From Doryteuthis pealeii (taxonomy: Eukaryota; Mollusca; Cephalopoda; Myopsida; Loliginidae): a stretch of DNA of 64,000 nt. Positions 21,119 to 31,014 of the stretch are shown here, in pieces. The notes beneath the pieces were generated by a model. It did not search any database. It saw only the letters and a program-made list of their open reading frames with translations, and was not told the DNA's origin. The translations under genes were made by a program, and so were the position numbers. Where the stretch lies: positions 68,475,178 through 68,539,177 of the forward strand of contig CM042148.1 in NCBI GenBank assembly GCA_023376005.1, in the 5' to 3' direction. The stretch's first letter is position 1. The number at the start of each line of letters is the position of its first letter.

Positions 21119-21130
21119 TTTTATGTTGAT
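20195..21130. repeat. TA domain with alternately inverted modules
   Basis: About 900 bp of (TA)n contain a ~25-bp module, CATATATTTGTCTGTGTCTG followed by CATAATATAT, at 20499-20530 and 20866-20900 and in inverted orientation at 20597-20625, 20692-20720 and 20757-20790. At 20304-20386 a palindrome (ACGGAAAAGTTAAAGCAGC and its complement, arms about 38 bp) has TA at its centre. The frames of Tyr/Ile repeats are not genes. Confidence 0.85.
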
Positions 21131-22010
21131 TATTACAAGCCGTTTATGGCTCATTAACCTACACAGAATGCAAGGCCATTTTATTTCTACCAATATTAAA
21201 CAGATCCACATAGACAAGACAAACATGCTGTCTAATGTAAATGGCAAAACAGACTATGAATACTTGAGGCAATAAAAAGAAAAAAAAAAAAAGAACATTA
21301 AAAAAAAAAGACCATTCAGCCAGGGAACCAGTATAATTAATATAGTTAACAACTAACAAATATGCAGATTCAGCCTATATGATAATATCACAAACGGTTT
21401 ACATGTGTGGTGAAGGTTTTTCAAAGTTAGAAATGCATTAAAAAAAATATAAACAAAAATTTACAACATAGAAAAAATATTGAAGAAAGTAAATTTCACT
21501 GAATTCAAAAATCATAATGACTCAATTCTAACCTCAACTCTTTGCCTACTTTAAACCGCTCGCAGTGGCTCTCCCACCACTGTGTTCCTAAGGTAAACCA
21601 CTGGCAGCAACTCCAACATGTATCACTTGTTTACACTGAAGAATCTCCACGTTAACACCCCTGCCATATTTTATTTGAATAGAATGAGTTCTGAGTCGAA
21701 TAGATAGTAAACTTTGAAATATGCTATCATATGGATAAAAAATACCAAGAAAATTTGATACAAATGTGGGGGGAAATTTGGTTGACAAAGAGTTAAAAAT
21801 AGTTTGGTTTGGTTTCTTATTTTAATGGCATATCAACCTTTATGGGTTATTTGATGCCAAAGCCATCCTTGTAGAAGAATACTAGTAGTACTATTTAACC
21901 TATAGCTGAGGGGAGGATGAGAAAGTTCATACCTTTCTTATGAATTAATAATCTGAAAGTGAACATAATACTATGACTGGAGTTTAAACTCATTATGATG
22001 TTGTAAGTAA
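21131..22010. other. AT-rich stretch, one dispersed motif
   Basis: 21823-21900 holds the dispersed GGCATATCAACC...TTATTTGATGCCAAAGC motif. The remainder shows A-rich runs and no gene. Confidence 0.55.
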
Positions 22011-22272
22011 GTAGTAAAGTTGGCGGAATGGCCTATTGTCAGTATCAGCTTAACAGTGAGGGAGTCTAACACCTTTTCATTAGTGCTAGACCAGGGAGGT
22101 TGTTTTTTGCTGAGGTGGAGCGCTACAACTACCGTCAGCTCCCCACTTTACCACACAGATCAGATTACCCAATCTGTGCTAATCATACGCTAAGTTGGCG
22201 GGGACAGGTATCGAACTCAGAACCTTGCGATTCCAAGGCAAGTGCTCTACCGACTGAGCTAAATTGACCCCT
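22011..22272 (-). mobile_element. SINE A
   Basis: On the minus strand the head reads TTAGCTCAGTCGGTAGAGCA and box B GAGTTCGATACC. The body contains an extra short duplication (CAGATCAGATTACCCAATCTG at 22157-22177 region). The 3' tail lies at 22011. Confidence 0.85.
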
Positions 22273-22429
22273 CTATGTTGTAATTGAATACATTAGTCAC
22301 TAAACCATGGGGACTATCCCTAACCATAAAAACAATCAATGATGGTTTAAATTATGTTGCATTCTAATTCTCTTAATGGGTGACCTATTGATTATGTACA
22401 GTAGTGTATAAGAGTGTATAAAATGGAGT

Positions 22430-22640
22430 TTATGAGCTAAGATGGAGATATCTCCACAGTGGATCATAAGACTCTGAAATTAGTAGAACAGTTCACATAC
22501 CTAGGTAACAATATCTTATCTAAAGAAAGCAATGTAAATATATGCATAGGAAATGCATGGACTGCTATAGACAGAATGTCGATCATATGAAAATCTGATC
22601 TTTCTGATAAGATAAAGTGACAATTCTTCCAAGCCGAGAA
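22430..22640 (+). pseudogene. RTE-like LINE reverse transcriptase fragment
   Basis: The plus frame contains EQFTYLGNNILSKES, then IGNAWTAIDRMS and KSDLSDKIK, with stops between. The YLG block and AWTAIDR are typical of the reverse transcriptase C-terminal region of this LINE family. It is the coding strand of the region found reversed at 56520-56640. It ends just before the 28-bp minisatellite. Confidence 0.7.
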
Positions 22641-22683
22641 TTCTTCTAAGCTATATCAGAAAATATGGACAATTTAAAAAAAA

Positions 22684-24153
22684 ACTTTTTGGAATAATCC
22701 ATTTCTAATGGATAGTGTGGTCAATATCATATCTAATGGATAGTGTGGTCAATACTATTTCTAATGGATAGTGTGGTCAATAGCATTTCTAATGGATAGT
22801 GTGATCAATACCATATCTAATGGATAGTGTGATCAATACCATATCTAATGGATAGTGTGGTCAATAGCATTTCTAATGGGTAATGTGGTCAATAGCATTT
22901 CTAATGGATAGTGTGGTCAATACCATATCTAATGGATAGTGGATCAATACCATCTCTAATGGTAGTGTGGTCAATAGCATTTCTAATGGATAGTGTGGTC
23001 AATAGTATTTCTAATGGATAGTGTGGTCAATAGCATTTCTAATGGTTTGTGTGGTCAATACCATTTCTAATGGATAGTGTGGTCAATACCATTTCTAATG
23101 GATAGTGTGGTCAATAGTATTTCTAATGGATAGTGTGGTCAATGGCATTTCTAATGGATAGTGTGATCAATACCATATCTAATGGGTAGTGTGGTCAATA
23201 CCATATCTAATAGATAGTGTGATCAATACCATATCTAATGGATAGTGTGGTCAATAGCATTTCTAATGAGTAATGTGATCAATACCATATCTAATGGATA
23301 GTGTGCTCAATACCATATCTAATGGATAGTGTGATCAATACCATATCTAATGGATAGTGTGGTCAATACCATATCTAATGGATAGTGTGATCAATACCAT
23401 ATCTAATGGATAGTGTGGTCAATAGCATTTCTAATGGGTAGTGTGATTAATACCATATATAATGGATAGTGTGATCAATACCATATCTAATGGATAGTGT
23501 GATCAATACCATATCTAATGGATAGTGTGATCAATACCATATCTAATGGATAGTGTGGTCAATAGCATTTCTAATGGGTAGTGTGATTAATACCATATCT
23601 AATGGATAGTGTGGTCAATAGCATTTCTAATGGGTAATGTTATCAATACCATATCTAATAGGTAGTGTGGTCAATACCATTTCTAATGGATAGTGTGGTC
23701 AATAGTATTTCTAATGGATAGTGTGATCAATACCATATCTAATGGATAGTGTGATCAATAGCATTTCTAATGGATTGTGTGGTCAATACCATATCTAATG
23801 GGTAGTGTGATCAATACCATATCTAATGGATAGTGTGGTCAATAGCATTTCTAATGGGTAGTGTGATTAATACCATATCTAATGGGTAGTGTGGTCAATA
23901 CCATTTCTAATGGATAGTGTGATCAATACCATATCTAATGGATAGTGTGATCAATACCATTTCTAATGGATAGTGTGGTCAATACCATATCTAATGGATA
24001 GTGTGGTCAATAGCATTTCTAATGGATAGTGTGGTCAATACCATATCTAATGGATAGTGTGGTCAATACCATATCTAATGGATAGTGTGATCAATACCAT
24101 ATCTAATGGATAGTGTGATCAATACCATATCTAATGATAGTGTGGTCAATACC
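22684..24153. repeat. 28-bp minisatellite, about 52 units
   Basis: The consensus unit is ATCTAATGGATAGTGTGGTC followed by AATACCAT. Units differ mainly at GG/GA in GTGTGGTC and at ACCATA versus AGCATT, which gives two interspersed variant types. Occasional 1-bp deletions occur (22937, 22963, 24136). It lies exactly between a plus LINE fragment (22430) and a minus LINE fragment (24155). Confidence 0.95.
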
Positions 24154-24154
24154 A

Positions 24155-24425
24155 TTTGCTGCAAGATGCCCATGTCTTGGTTTCTACAGGAGGACATCAC
24201 TTATGAGTTCATCCCCGCTTCTCCAGTAGTGTCAAGCATGTCTTATTTGTCTAACTCGGATGGTTTGTGTGATAGGTGGCAGGTGGCCGTACAGCTGTGG
24301 TTGTACAGCTGCTCTCTTGAAGGGTGTTGCTTCCATGATTTGTTTAATCAGCATTCTTGTGCAACTCCCATCTAACTTATTTTCTAGGCATTCATTAGGA
24401 TACGAGTAGTGCAGCCATACAGGGC
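24155..24425 (-). pseudogene. RTE-like LINE reverse transcriptase C-terminal fragment
   Basis: The minus frames read QPQLYGHLPPITQTIRVRQ and RHA, then DELI and ETKTW-like pieces, matching the 3' coding end of this LINE at 56690-57075. The frame is broken. The sequence after 24390 (CACATTGTACAGATAACAAT) belongs to a different repeat that recurs at 38.74-38.83 kb. Confidence 0.7.
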
Positions 24426-24490
24426 ACATTGTACAGATAACAATGAGAGATGAGGACAATAGTCCAAATAATACAAATAATACAAATTTT
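24396..24490 (+). repeat. dispersed repeat W
   Basis: GTACAGATAACAAT, GATGAGGACAATAGTCC and AAATAATACAAATAATAC recur at 27297-27340, 36095-36150 and, reversed, at 38740-38800. In the 38.8-kb copy a hammerhead-like core lies immediately upstream of this stretch. Confidence 0.6.
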
Positions 24491-24848
24491 AATTCAAAAT
24501 CTAACTACACTTACAAACATAATTCGTAGGCTACCCACAAATTATGTAACAAAGTAGCACTGACGCAACTGCTGCTTGGGGATAGTTCTTTAACCAAGAA
24601 ATGTAAAATAATTATATAACATTATTGATTAGTTTAAGACTAACCATCTGGAAGAAAAAGAAAAATGTTTAAATCAATTAATCATTCTGCAGTTTTGCAT
24701 AACTTGAATCTGACAGAAACAACAGTTACTAGCTCATCATCGGTAAATCATTGGTAGTTAGAAATCATTTTATTGCCATTATAACCAGCTGGTATCACAC
24801 TGGTATGAGTGAACATTTAAGAATAGCATGTACTTCAACTAGTTTACA

Positions 24849-24849
<1 letters not shown>

Positions 24850-24892
<43 letters not shown>

Positions 24893-25050
24893 AATAAAAG
24901 GAAAACCTTATTAAAATATCATGTAATAAATTTATTTCAACCTACTGGTCACACACACACACACACACACACACACTAATGCACACATATATATTTTTTT
25001 TTTCTTCCCAATTTTTGCGCGCAAGTCGCACGCAAGTCATGCGCAAATCG
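24850..25050. repeat. (AC)n tracts and short GCGCAAGTCGCACGCAAG-type repeats
   Basis: (AC)n occurs at 24850-24886 and 24951-24976. From 25017 there are about four 13-bp units like GCGCAAGTCGCAC. The rest of 24500-24850 shows nothing. Confidence 0.8.
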
Positions 25051-25175
25051 CACGCAAGAATTGAAAAGAGTAACGTAGTGTTCAACCATTATTACACAAC
25101 CATTATAATAAAAAAGTTACAAAAATACACACAACCTATCAAATATCGGACATATTCTGCCAAAATAATAATTCA

Positions 25176-25215
25176 ATGCCTGAAGAAGACAACAGATCAG
25201 AAACACGTGTCGCAT
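25176..25215 (+). ncRNA. hammerhead-like motif, GUC site, weak stem II
   Basis: ATGC (stem I, 3' strand) is followed by CTGAAGA (25180-25186; position 7 may be any base), 13 nt with little stem II pairing, and GAAA (25200-25203). Stem III is ACA/TGT with a CG loop, then GTC (ending 25211) and GCAT, which pairs with ATGC. Stems I and III and the cleavage triplet are intact; stem II is decayed. Confidence 0.5.
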
Positions 25216-25330
25216 ATGTAAGATAAAAAGAATAAAAAAATTTTTTCTGAAAACATAATACATTTTGCAGACCTTCTTTTTAAAAAAAATATTGAATTTT
25301 CTCCCGTTGGAACCAGAACAACATTTATAT

Positions 25331-25340
25331 TATATATATA

Positions 25341-25400
<60 letters not shown>

Positions 25401-25437
25401 AGTGAGATCCATGTATGCTTCTTAGTTGATATATGTG

Positions 25438-25475
<38 letters not shown>

Positions 25476-25739
25476 TATAATATATATTGATGGGGATTTA
25501 GTATCAAGCATTAGGTGTGAAATATAAGAAACTCTGTTTTAGAATGTTAAGTTTCGTTTTATTTCATTAAATTTTCAGGGATATTTAAACCCCTTCTTCA
25601 GAACTGCTGGACTGGCTGATTTGGTCTCCATGGCATCTATATATAGTCATTGTTGGTGCTTGTGGTATCATCTATTCTGACCTCGTTGAGTGGTATGGAG
25701 GCGGTCACTCTTAGTGACCTCCTTTCTTCTTTGTTGCTG

Positions 25740-25797
<58 letters not shown>
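25331..25797. repeat. (TA)n tracts around an unassigned block
   Basis: TA tracts lie at 25331-25394, 25444-25472 and 25741-25797. Between them, 25480-25740 has no repeat match in the window except CTTCTTCAGAAC, a possible relic of the CTGAAGA motif. Confidence 0.8.
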
Positions 25798-25799
<2 letters not shown>

Positions 25800-25920
25800 T
25801 GGGAGAATATATGCTTAGTTGAAGTCGTACCTAATTTTGGAAGTTAATTAATCAATAATTAATTGATTAGGCGGGCATACATATTCAAATGTAAGACTAA
25901 ACAAATCGAGAAAGATCAAT

Positions 25921-25962
25921 CTCTGTATGTACATTTCGGCCTATTAGGCCTCATCAGCAGAG
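25921..25962 (-). ncRNA. hammerhead ribozyme, all core elements present
   Basis: On the minus strand: CTCTG (stem I, 25962-25958), CTGATGA (25957-25951), stem II GGCCT/AGGCC with loop AAT (25950-25938), GAAA (25937-25934), and stem III of 3 bp (ATG/CAT, with A15.1 and U16.1 paired) with a 2-nt loop TA. The cleavage triplet AUA ends at 25926, then CAGAG (25925-25921) pairs perfectly with CTCTG. This matches the minimal type I hammerhead with a very short stem III, the form known from Penelope-like elements and animal retrozymes. It should cleave itself in cis after A at 25926 if transcribed, more efficiently as a dimer because stem III is short. Confidence 0.85.
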
Positions 25963-25979
25963 CTATAGATAGGAAGACC

Positions 25980-26021
25980 GCCTGCTGATGAGGCCTAATA
26001 GGCCGAAATGTACATACAGAG
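25980..26021 (+). ncRNA. hammerhead ribozyme core, opposite arm, weaker stem I
   Basis: CTGATGA (25985-25991), stem II GGCCT/AGGCC (25992-26004), GAAA (26005-26008), stem III ATG-TA-CAT and the AUA triplet (ending 26016) are identical to the other arm. Stem I is only 3 bp (CAG/CTG) because the centre of the palindrome is asymmetric. The two ribozymes point away from each other on opposite strands. Confidence 0.7.
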
Positions 26022-26203
26022 ATTGATTTTTCTTGATTTGTTTAGCCTTACATTTGAATAGGTATGCCTGCCTAATTAATTATTTATTAATTAATTAACT
26101 TCCAAAATTAGGTACAACTTCAACTAAGCACATATTCTTCCAAAAATTGTCGGCTAAAAAAAAAAGCCATATCAAAAACACATTGTTTGTGTATTTACTT
26201 CTC

Positions 26204-26237
<34 letters not shown>

Positions 26238-26637
26238 ATAAATGAATAAATAAAATAAAAAACTTATTATAATATCAGGTAATAAATTTATTTCAACCTA
26301 CTGGTCACATCAAATCTGAATTACAAAATGAATAGAACAAAATTTATGCCTAACTTTATGAGACAAAAGAATTGCTGTAAATTAAAGTGTCAATGGAAGA
26401 AAGAAGAAATGTTTGATTTATAAAACATAGAAACAATTTGCAAACATTAAATTTAAATTGCAAGCGAATGTTAGTATTTCCTCAAATAATTTATCTGGGA
26501 ATATTAAAATCTTTATCTGTACAGAGAAATGGTTTACAAAATTAAAAGAAGAAATAAAATAAATAATAATAATGATGATGACTACAATAACAACAACAAC
26601 AATAATAATCATAATAATAATACAACAAAACAGTAAA

Positions 26638-27195
26638 TGTAGACTGTGCGGTGACAGAGATGAGACTGTAAACCATAAAGCAAATGTAGCAAACTAGCAC
26701 AATTGGAATACAAAGCTAGGCATGACTGGGTTGGGAAATTGATCCACTGGGAATTATGCAAAAAATTAAATCTTGACCAGACAACAAAATGGTATATGCA
26801 TAAACCAGAATCTGTTCTTGAGAATGAAATTCTCTGGGACTTCGAGATAAAGACGGATGACCCCATCCCAGCCAGGAGAACAAACCTAGTGTTGATTAAC
26901 AAAAAAAAAAAAAAGAAAAAAAAAAAAAAGAACATGCCAACTGGTGGACTTTGCGATTCCAGCAGATCACAGGGTGAAGTTGATGGAAAATTTCATATCG
27001 GACTCGGGAACCTTCTCTGACTCGGGAACTATCTCAGACTCTGGAAACTTCTTGTCGTAATTGGGAGCCATCATGGAACTTTGAACTTAACCCTTTATTT
27101 GGTCCATTGGGGTATCCTGTTCTCATTCCGCTAACCATAGCTAGGGTACAGGTGTTAAACTGTGTTAATTATTATTCTATGTTACTGCTGCTCCT
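26638..27195 (+). pseudogene. RLE-class LINE C-terminus: CCHC knuckle and endonuclease-like domain
   Basis: CRLCGDRDETVNH (26638-26676) followed, in another frame, by CSKLAQLEY (26685 on) forms a CCHC zinc knuckle: C26638, C26647, H26674, C26685. Next comes RHDWVGKLIHWELCKK, WYMHKPESVLEN and ILWDFEIKTDDPIPAR. In LINEs with a restriction-like endonuclease (R2-type), a CCHC knuckle precedes a PD-(D/E)xK fold; here the expected RPDLV block reads RTNLV, so a key aspartate is lost. An expanded poly-A run (26902-26931) shifts the frame before VDFAIPADH. The 3' untranslated part (27040-27195) matches 38545-38700. The copy is 5'-truncated and dead. Confidence 0.7.
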
Positions 27196-27977
27196 GACCA
27201 TGATTTCATCTGTAATCTAGAGATAACTGTCACTTAGAACTGTCTTAACCTAACTCCTTTATCCACTAGGCTATGTGTCCAAGTGGATAAAAGAATTAGA
27301 TAATAGTCCGAATAATACAAATAATACTAATTATCAAGCCTCATCTCAAAAATTCTGAGAAATATTCAACTCATCTGGTTTGTTTTTTCTTTTTCCAACT
27401 GTCAAAATTGTGACATGTTCACTTTTTCTTTTTTTTAATTGTTCCATTGAGTTTCCCCTAAACTATTAAATATATATATATCTATATATATATAAGGAAG
27501 TTTGGTATGATTTGGTATGTACATGTCGACTTATAACTCACAAACAAGAGGTAATTCAGATTTTAAATCTTGCATACAACTTAATATACTTATAACTAAG
27601 AAACACACAAAATTTGTTTTTTGATTATTTATAATTAAGCGATATAATTCAATAATTAAGAAAAAATTTAAAAAACGTATACACACCCCTCCACCCCACC
27701 ATACTTACTATATTATTATATTTTTTGTCACTTTAATGCAACAAGCAATTAAGAAAGACAATCAATTAGGAACTGAATTTAAGTTTTTGTTATATGTACA
27801 AAACAGTTTTTGAAAAATAGAATTATATTTCAAAATACTCAAAAGTTAAGGATTACATTTTTTTAAATTCTATAAATCATTTTCCTCTTATTCTCTCTCT
27901 TACCCACTCACTACCTGGTGTTTTTAAAAGATTTTTAGTCCAGTCATGGACGGTATTTTGCTAGTATTTATATATTT

Positions 27978-28013
<36 letters not shown>

Positions 28014-28030
28014 TTGTGTGTGTGTGTGCC
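27196..28030. other. AT-rich stretch, dispersed repeat W and a (GT)n tract
   Basis: 27297-27345 is repeat W. 27983-28028 is (GT)n. There is a short TA tract at 27471-27494 and no coding signal. Confidence 0.6.
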
Positions 28031-28320
28031 ATTTCTAAGTTGGTGTGGAATGTATCCAACAATTCCCTAAGAACCAGTTGCATAGTCTTGGTATAAATTT
28101 CCAACAATCTTATTGTGCATGCTTGAAGAGACATTCTCTCCCATGGGGTAACTCAGTTGGAAGTGAGATGCCAATGATGGAGGGAGTGGAATGTTTATAC
28201 CTCATTCAAAGGTTTTTTTGCAAAACATCACATTACCCAGGTTTGTCAATCTCGGCCCCACCAAATGCCAACTTCACTCTACCAGATTTCACTCCCAGTA
28301 ACCCCTGATTTTTTCCTGTT
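28031..28320 (+). other. unassigned open stretch of 87 codons
   Basis: A plus frame from 28045 to 28308 has mixed composition with several Cys and Pro and stays open despite AT-rich DNA. I recognise no domain. The minus strand also reads well for short runs (VKLAFGGAEIDKPG), so an eroded retroelement is as likely as an exon. Confidence 0.25.
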
Positions 28321-28462
28321 AAAAAGGGAAGAGATTTCAGATTAAGTCAAATGCAATGATGCAATAGTGATCCAAAAAGAGGGCTTAGCAGTGGAAGCAT
28401 TTGAGGCCTCAAAGAGAATAACTATTTCTTTTTTAAGGTGAGGTACTTTTTGGACATACCTC

Positions 28463-28495
<33 letters not shown>

Positions 28496-28497
28496 AT

Positions 28498-28790
28498 ATA
28501 TTATACAAGTTTGTTGAACTGTACAGACAATTCTTGTCGGACAAGTTTTCACTTCTAATTCCTTGCTACTACTTATTCTTGTTTAAAAATGAGACACGAA
28601 ACCATACCATCGTTTCCTACCTGATGATGGCAAACTGTATTGCCGAAAGCACTCATTTTGAAACATTTGGTGGACTGTTACACCAATTACACCCCAACAC
28701 CAAAAAGATGGCCCGAAAATTAGAAAGGATCAACCAAAAACTTGTCTGACAAGAATTGTCTGTACAGTTCAACAAAACTTGTATAAAAGA
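28498..28790. repeat. inverted repeat with hammerhead-like core in its loop
   Basis: Arms 28498-28545 (ACAAGTTTGTTGAACTGTAC, AATTCTTGTCGGACAAG) and 28738-28786 are complementary. In the loop, CTGATGA (28621-28627), one extra T, a perfect 5-bp stem II (GGCAA/TTGCC, loop ACTGTA) and GAAA (28645-28648) occur, but no stem III or NUH is found. TA tracts flank both sides (28463-28497, 28820-28862). Confidence 0.7.
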
Positions 28791-28814
28791 AAAAATGCTG
28801 CTAAAATACACTTA

Positions 28815-28864
<50 letters not shown>

Positions 28865-28891
28865 CTTTTTTTTTAAGATCTCAACCATTGA

Positions 28892-28935
28892 ACTCATCTG
28901 ATGATTGGATTACCATGAAACTTCAAGTTATGAGT
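28892..28935 (+). ncRNA. type I hammerhead motif with 6-bp stem I
   Basis: ACTCAT (28892-28897) is followed by CTGATGA (28898-28904). The stem II region TTGGATTACCAT forms three pairs (TGG/CCA) after a T.T mismatch. GAAA (28917-28920) is followed by stem III ACT/AGT with loop TCA. The triplet GTT ends at 28929, and ATGAGT (28930-28935) pairs perfectly with ACTCAT. It is not the same sequence family as the 25.9-kb ribozyme. A homologous, weaker copy is on the minus strand at 45768-45813. The T.T mismatch and GUU triplet make activity uncertain. Confidence 0.6.
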
Positions 28936-29043
28936 GTAAAACCATAATATTACCATTGATTATAAATCTGCTCTGCTTTATTAGCATTGAGCAACTTTTC
29001 ATGCCAATACTTTTCTCATTTTTTCATTCACTATTCATTGTAT

Positions 29044-29047
<4 letters not shown>

Positions 29048-29085
<38 letters not shown>

Positions 29086-29240
29086 CATATATATATATAT
29101 ATATATATATATAGCATATATATATTTATATTTGATATATGAAATGTCTGCATTTAACTGGTTCTTCATGGGAACAGGATGTGACACAGATATAGATAGA
29201 TAGATATGTCAAATCCTGTTCTCCATATATCTCTATATAT
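29048..29240. repeat. (TA)n tracts and spacer
   Basis: TA tracts at 29048-29084 and 29086-29130 share the interruption TATAGCATATAT. A (GATA)n piece is at 29192-29206. Confidence 0.85.
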
Positions 29241-29528
29241 ATTTACCAACCCTGCCGCAAGAGTAAGATGTGACACAAGATCAATTTCTTAAGCGGAGTT
29301 TAACAGGTTTGAATTCAGAGTTTTTCTACTGCTAGACTCTAGACTGGTTATCAAGCTGTGGTTAAAGAAACCACTGTCCTACTATTTACCCATAGCCGGG
29401 GAGAGAGTAGTTGGATGCATACCTCTCCCAAGGGTATTAGCGCTACGTGAAATGTAAACAGTCCAGGATTTGACCTCGGGTCGGTGAGTCCATATCCTAC
29501 AACTCTAACCATTACACCACACGCCTGT
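29241..29528 (-). mobile_element. SINE B, full length, diverged
   Basis: The minus-strand head reads GTGGTGTAATGGTTAGAG; the body has the expected order and the tail TTGGTAAATATATA. It carries a small duplication (CTAGACTCTAGACTGG) and a shortened box B region. Confidence 0.8.
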
Positions 29529-29529
29529 A

Positions 29530-29531
29530 TA

Positions 29532-29584
<53 letters not shown>
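29530..29584. repeat. (TA)n tract
   Basis: A TA run lies between the SINE B head and the LINE fragment at 29585. Confidence 0.95.
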
Positions 29585-29587
<3 letters not shown>

Positions 29588-29775
29588 TCATTTGTCTCAC
29601 TTAAATGGTTTTTGTAATAGAAGGAAGATAACCGTAAAGTTGTTTTCTTGTGGGATGCTGCTTCCAGGATTTGTTGAAGACTGCAACATTCTTGTGTAGC
29701 TCTCATCAAATCTTTTTTCTAAGCAATTTGTTAGTGTGTCCAGCTGGTGCAGCTGTACAGTAGCATTGATACATA
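29585..29775 (-). pseudogene. RTE-like LINE fragment
   Basis: CTCATTTGTCTCACTTAAATGG, TTCTTGTGGGATGCTGCTTC, CTTGTGTAGCTCTCATC and GTGCAGCTGTACAGTAGC match the minus-strand LINE at 56330-56500 with scattered changes. The frame is broken. Confidence 0.65.
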
Positions 29776-30283
29776 TAGAGGATTTTTATTATAAAAATGC
29801 AATGGCAAATGATTTTTACACTAAAAATGCATTGGAAATGATTTTTAATATAAAAATACATTGGAAATGATTTTTACTATAAAAATGTATTGGAAATGAT
29901 TTTTACTATAAAAATGCAATGGCAAATGATTTTTACTATAGAATTGCATTGGAAATAATTTTTACTCTAAAATGTAATGGCAAATGATTTTTACTATAAA
30001 AATGCATTGGAAATGAATTTTACTATAAAAATACAATGGCAAATGATTTTTATTATAAAAATGCATTGGAATTGATATTTACACTAAAAATGCAATGACA
30101 AATGATTTTTACTATAAAATTACATTGGAAATGATTTTTACTATAGAATTGCATTGGAAATAATTTTTACACTAAAATGCAATGGCAAATGATTTTTACA
30201 TTAAAAATTTATTGGAAATGATTTTTACTATAAAAATTCATTGGAAATGATTTTTACTATAGAATTACATTGGAAATAATTAC
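29776..30283. repeat. 29-bp minisatellite, about 17 units
   Basis: The unit is like ATGATTTTTACTATAAAAAT followed by GCATTGGAA. Variants are GCATTGGAA and GCAATGGCA, interspersed. It begins where the LINE fragment ends, as with the 28-bp array at 22684. Confidence 0.95.
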
Positions 30284-30426
30284 TGTATTATATTCATTCC
30301 TCTGATTCAAATAAGAAAGAATTTGAGATGTGCTAATGATCTGCTAATTCTGGAAATGCTGTGGATGCCCCTGGTATCAAGGTGGGGATAGGAGAAGCCA
30401 AACTATGGGTATCAGAAACATAGTAT

Positions 30427-30466
<40 letters not shown>

Positions 30467-30603
30467 TCACAAAAATAAAAATATTATGGAATAACCAAAT
30501 AATAATTGAGTGTAAAAATAGAATTGATATTTTGTAAAGATCTTCTAAGTGTGCTAATTCTGTAATTTTTGTCAGGGTAGTATATTACATCAGCACCAAT
30601 TAT

Positions 30604-30651
<48 letters not shown>

Positions 30652-30704
30652 TCTCTCTGTTGAACAAGTGAATGAAAGTATTAAAATAATTAAAAAAACA
30701 CTGT

Positions 30705-30755
<51 letters not shown>

Positions 30756-31014
30756 GTTGTGGTGGTGGTGGGTGGTGTGATGGTGAGATTGTAGCAGTTC
30801 TGAAGTGAATAGCAATTCAACATACATCGGCATTACTCTACCCTTTTTGTCTTCTGTGTGTCTTTGTATATGTTTGTATCACACATGCATTTTCATTATC
30901 CTATTTTCTGTAATTACTTGTAATCAGATATCCCTAAGCATTCAAACGACATTTGTCGATCATTGCTAAAGCGAGACACATTTAATGAAGGATGAAGAAA
31001 AAAGCATCCAAAAT
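30284..31014. repeat. spacer with (TA)n and two (GA)n tracts
   Basis: TA lies at 30433-30460 and GA at 30605-30648 and 30708-30752, separated by 60 bp. The remaining DNA is unassigned. Confidence 0.85.

Larger units (their letters stand above)
25798..26208. mobile_element. long palindromic element carrying two hammerhead cores
   Basis: The left arm (25798-25957) and right arm (25985-26147) are reverse complements over about 160 bp, with a 27-bp non-palindromic centre. The arms start TTGGGAGAATATATGCTTAG and hold the AATTAATTAAT palindrome, AGGCGGGCATAC and a full hammerhead core each. An outer AAATTGTCGGCTAAAAAA...GCCATATCAAAA segment continues on the right to (TA)n. Related shortened elements lie at 40716-40947, 40987-41290, 41333-41535 and 48033-48260. 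I assign it to Penelope-like or retrozyme-like DNA because hammerheads are known there; no protein is encoded. Confidence 0.8.

Noticed and set aside
22684..24153. CRISPR array
   Set aside because: The 28-bp unit repeats without unique spacers, in an animal genome; it is a minisatellite.
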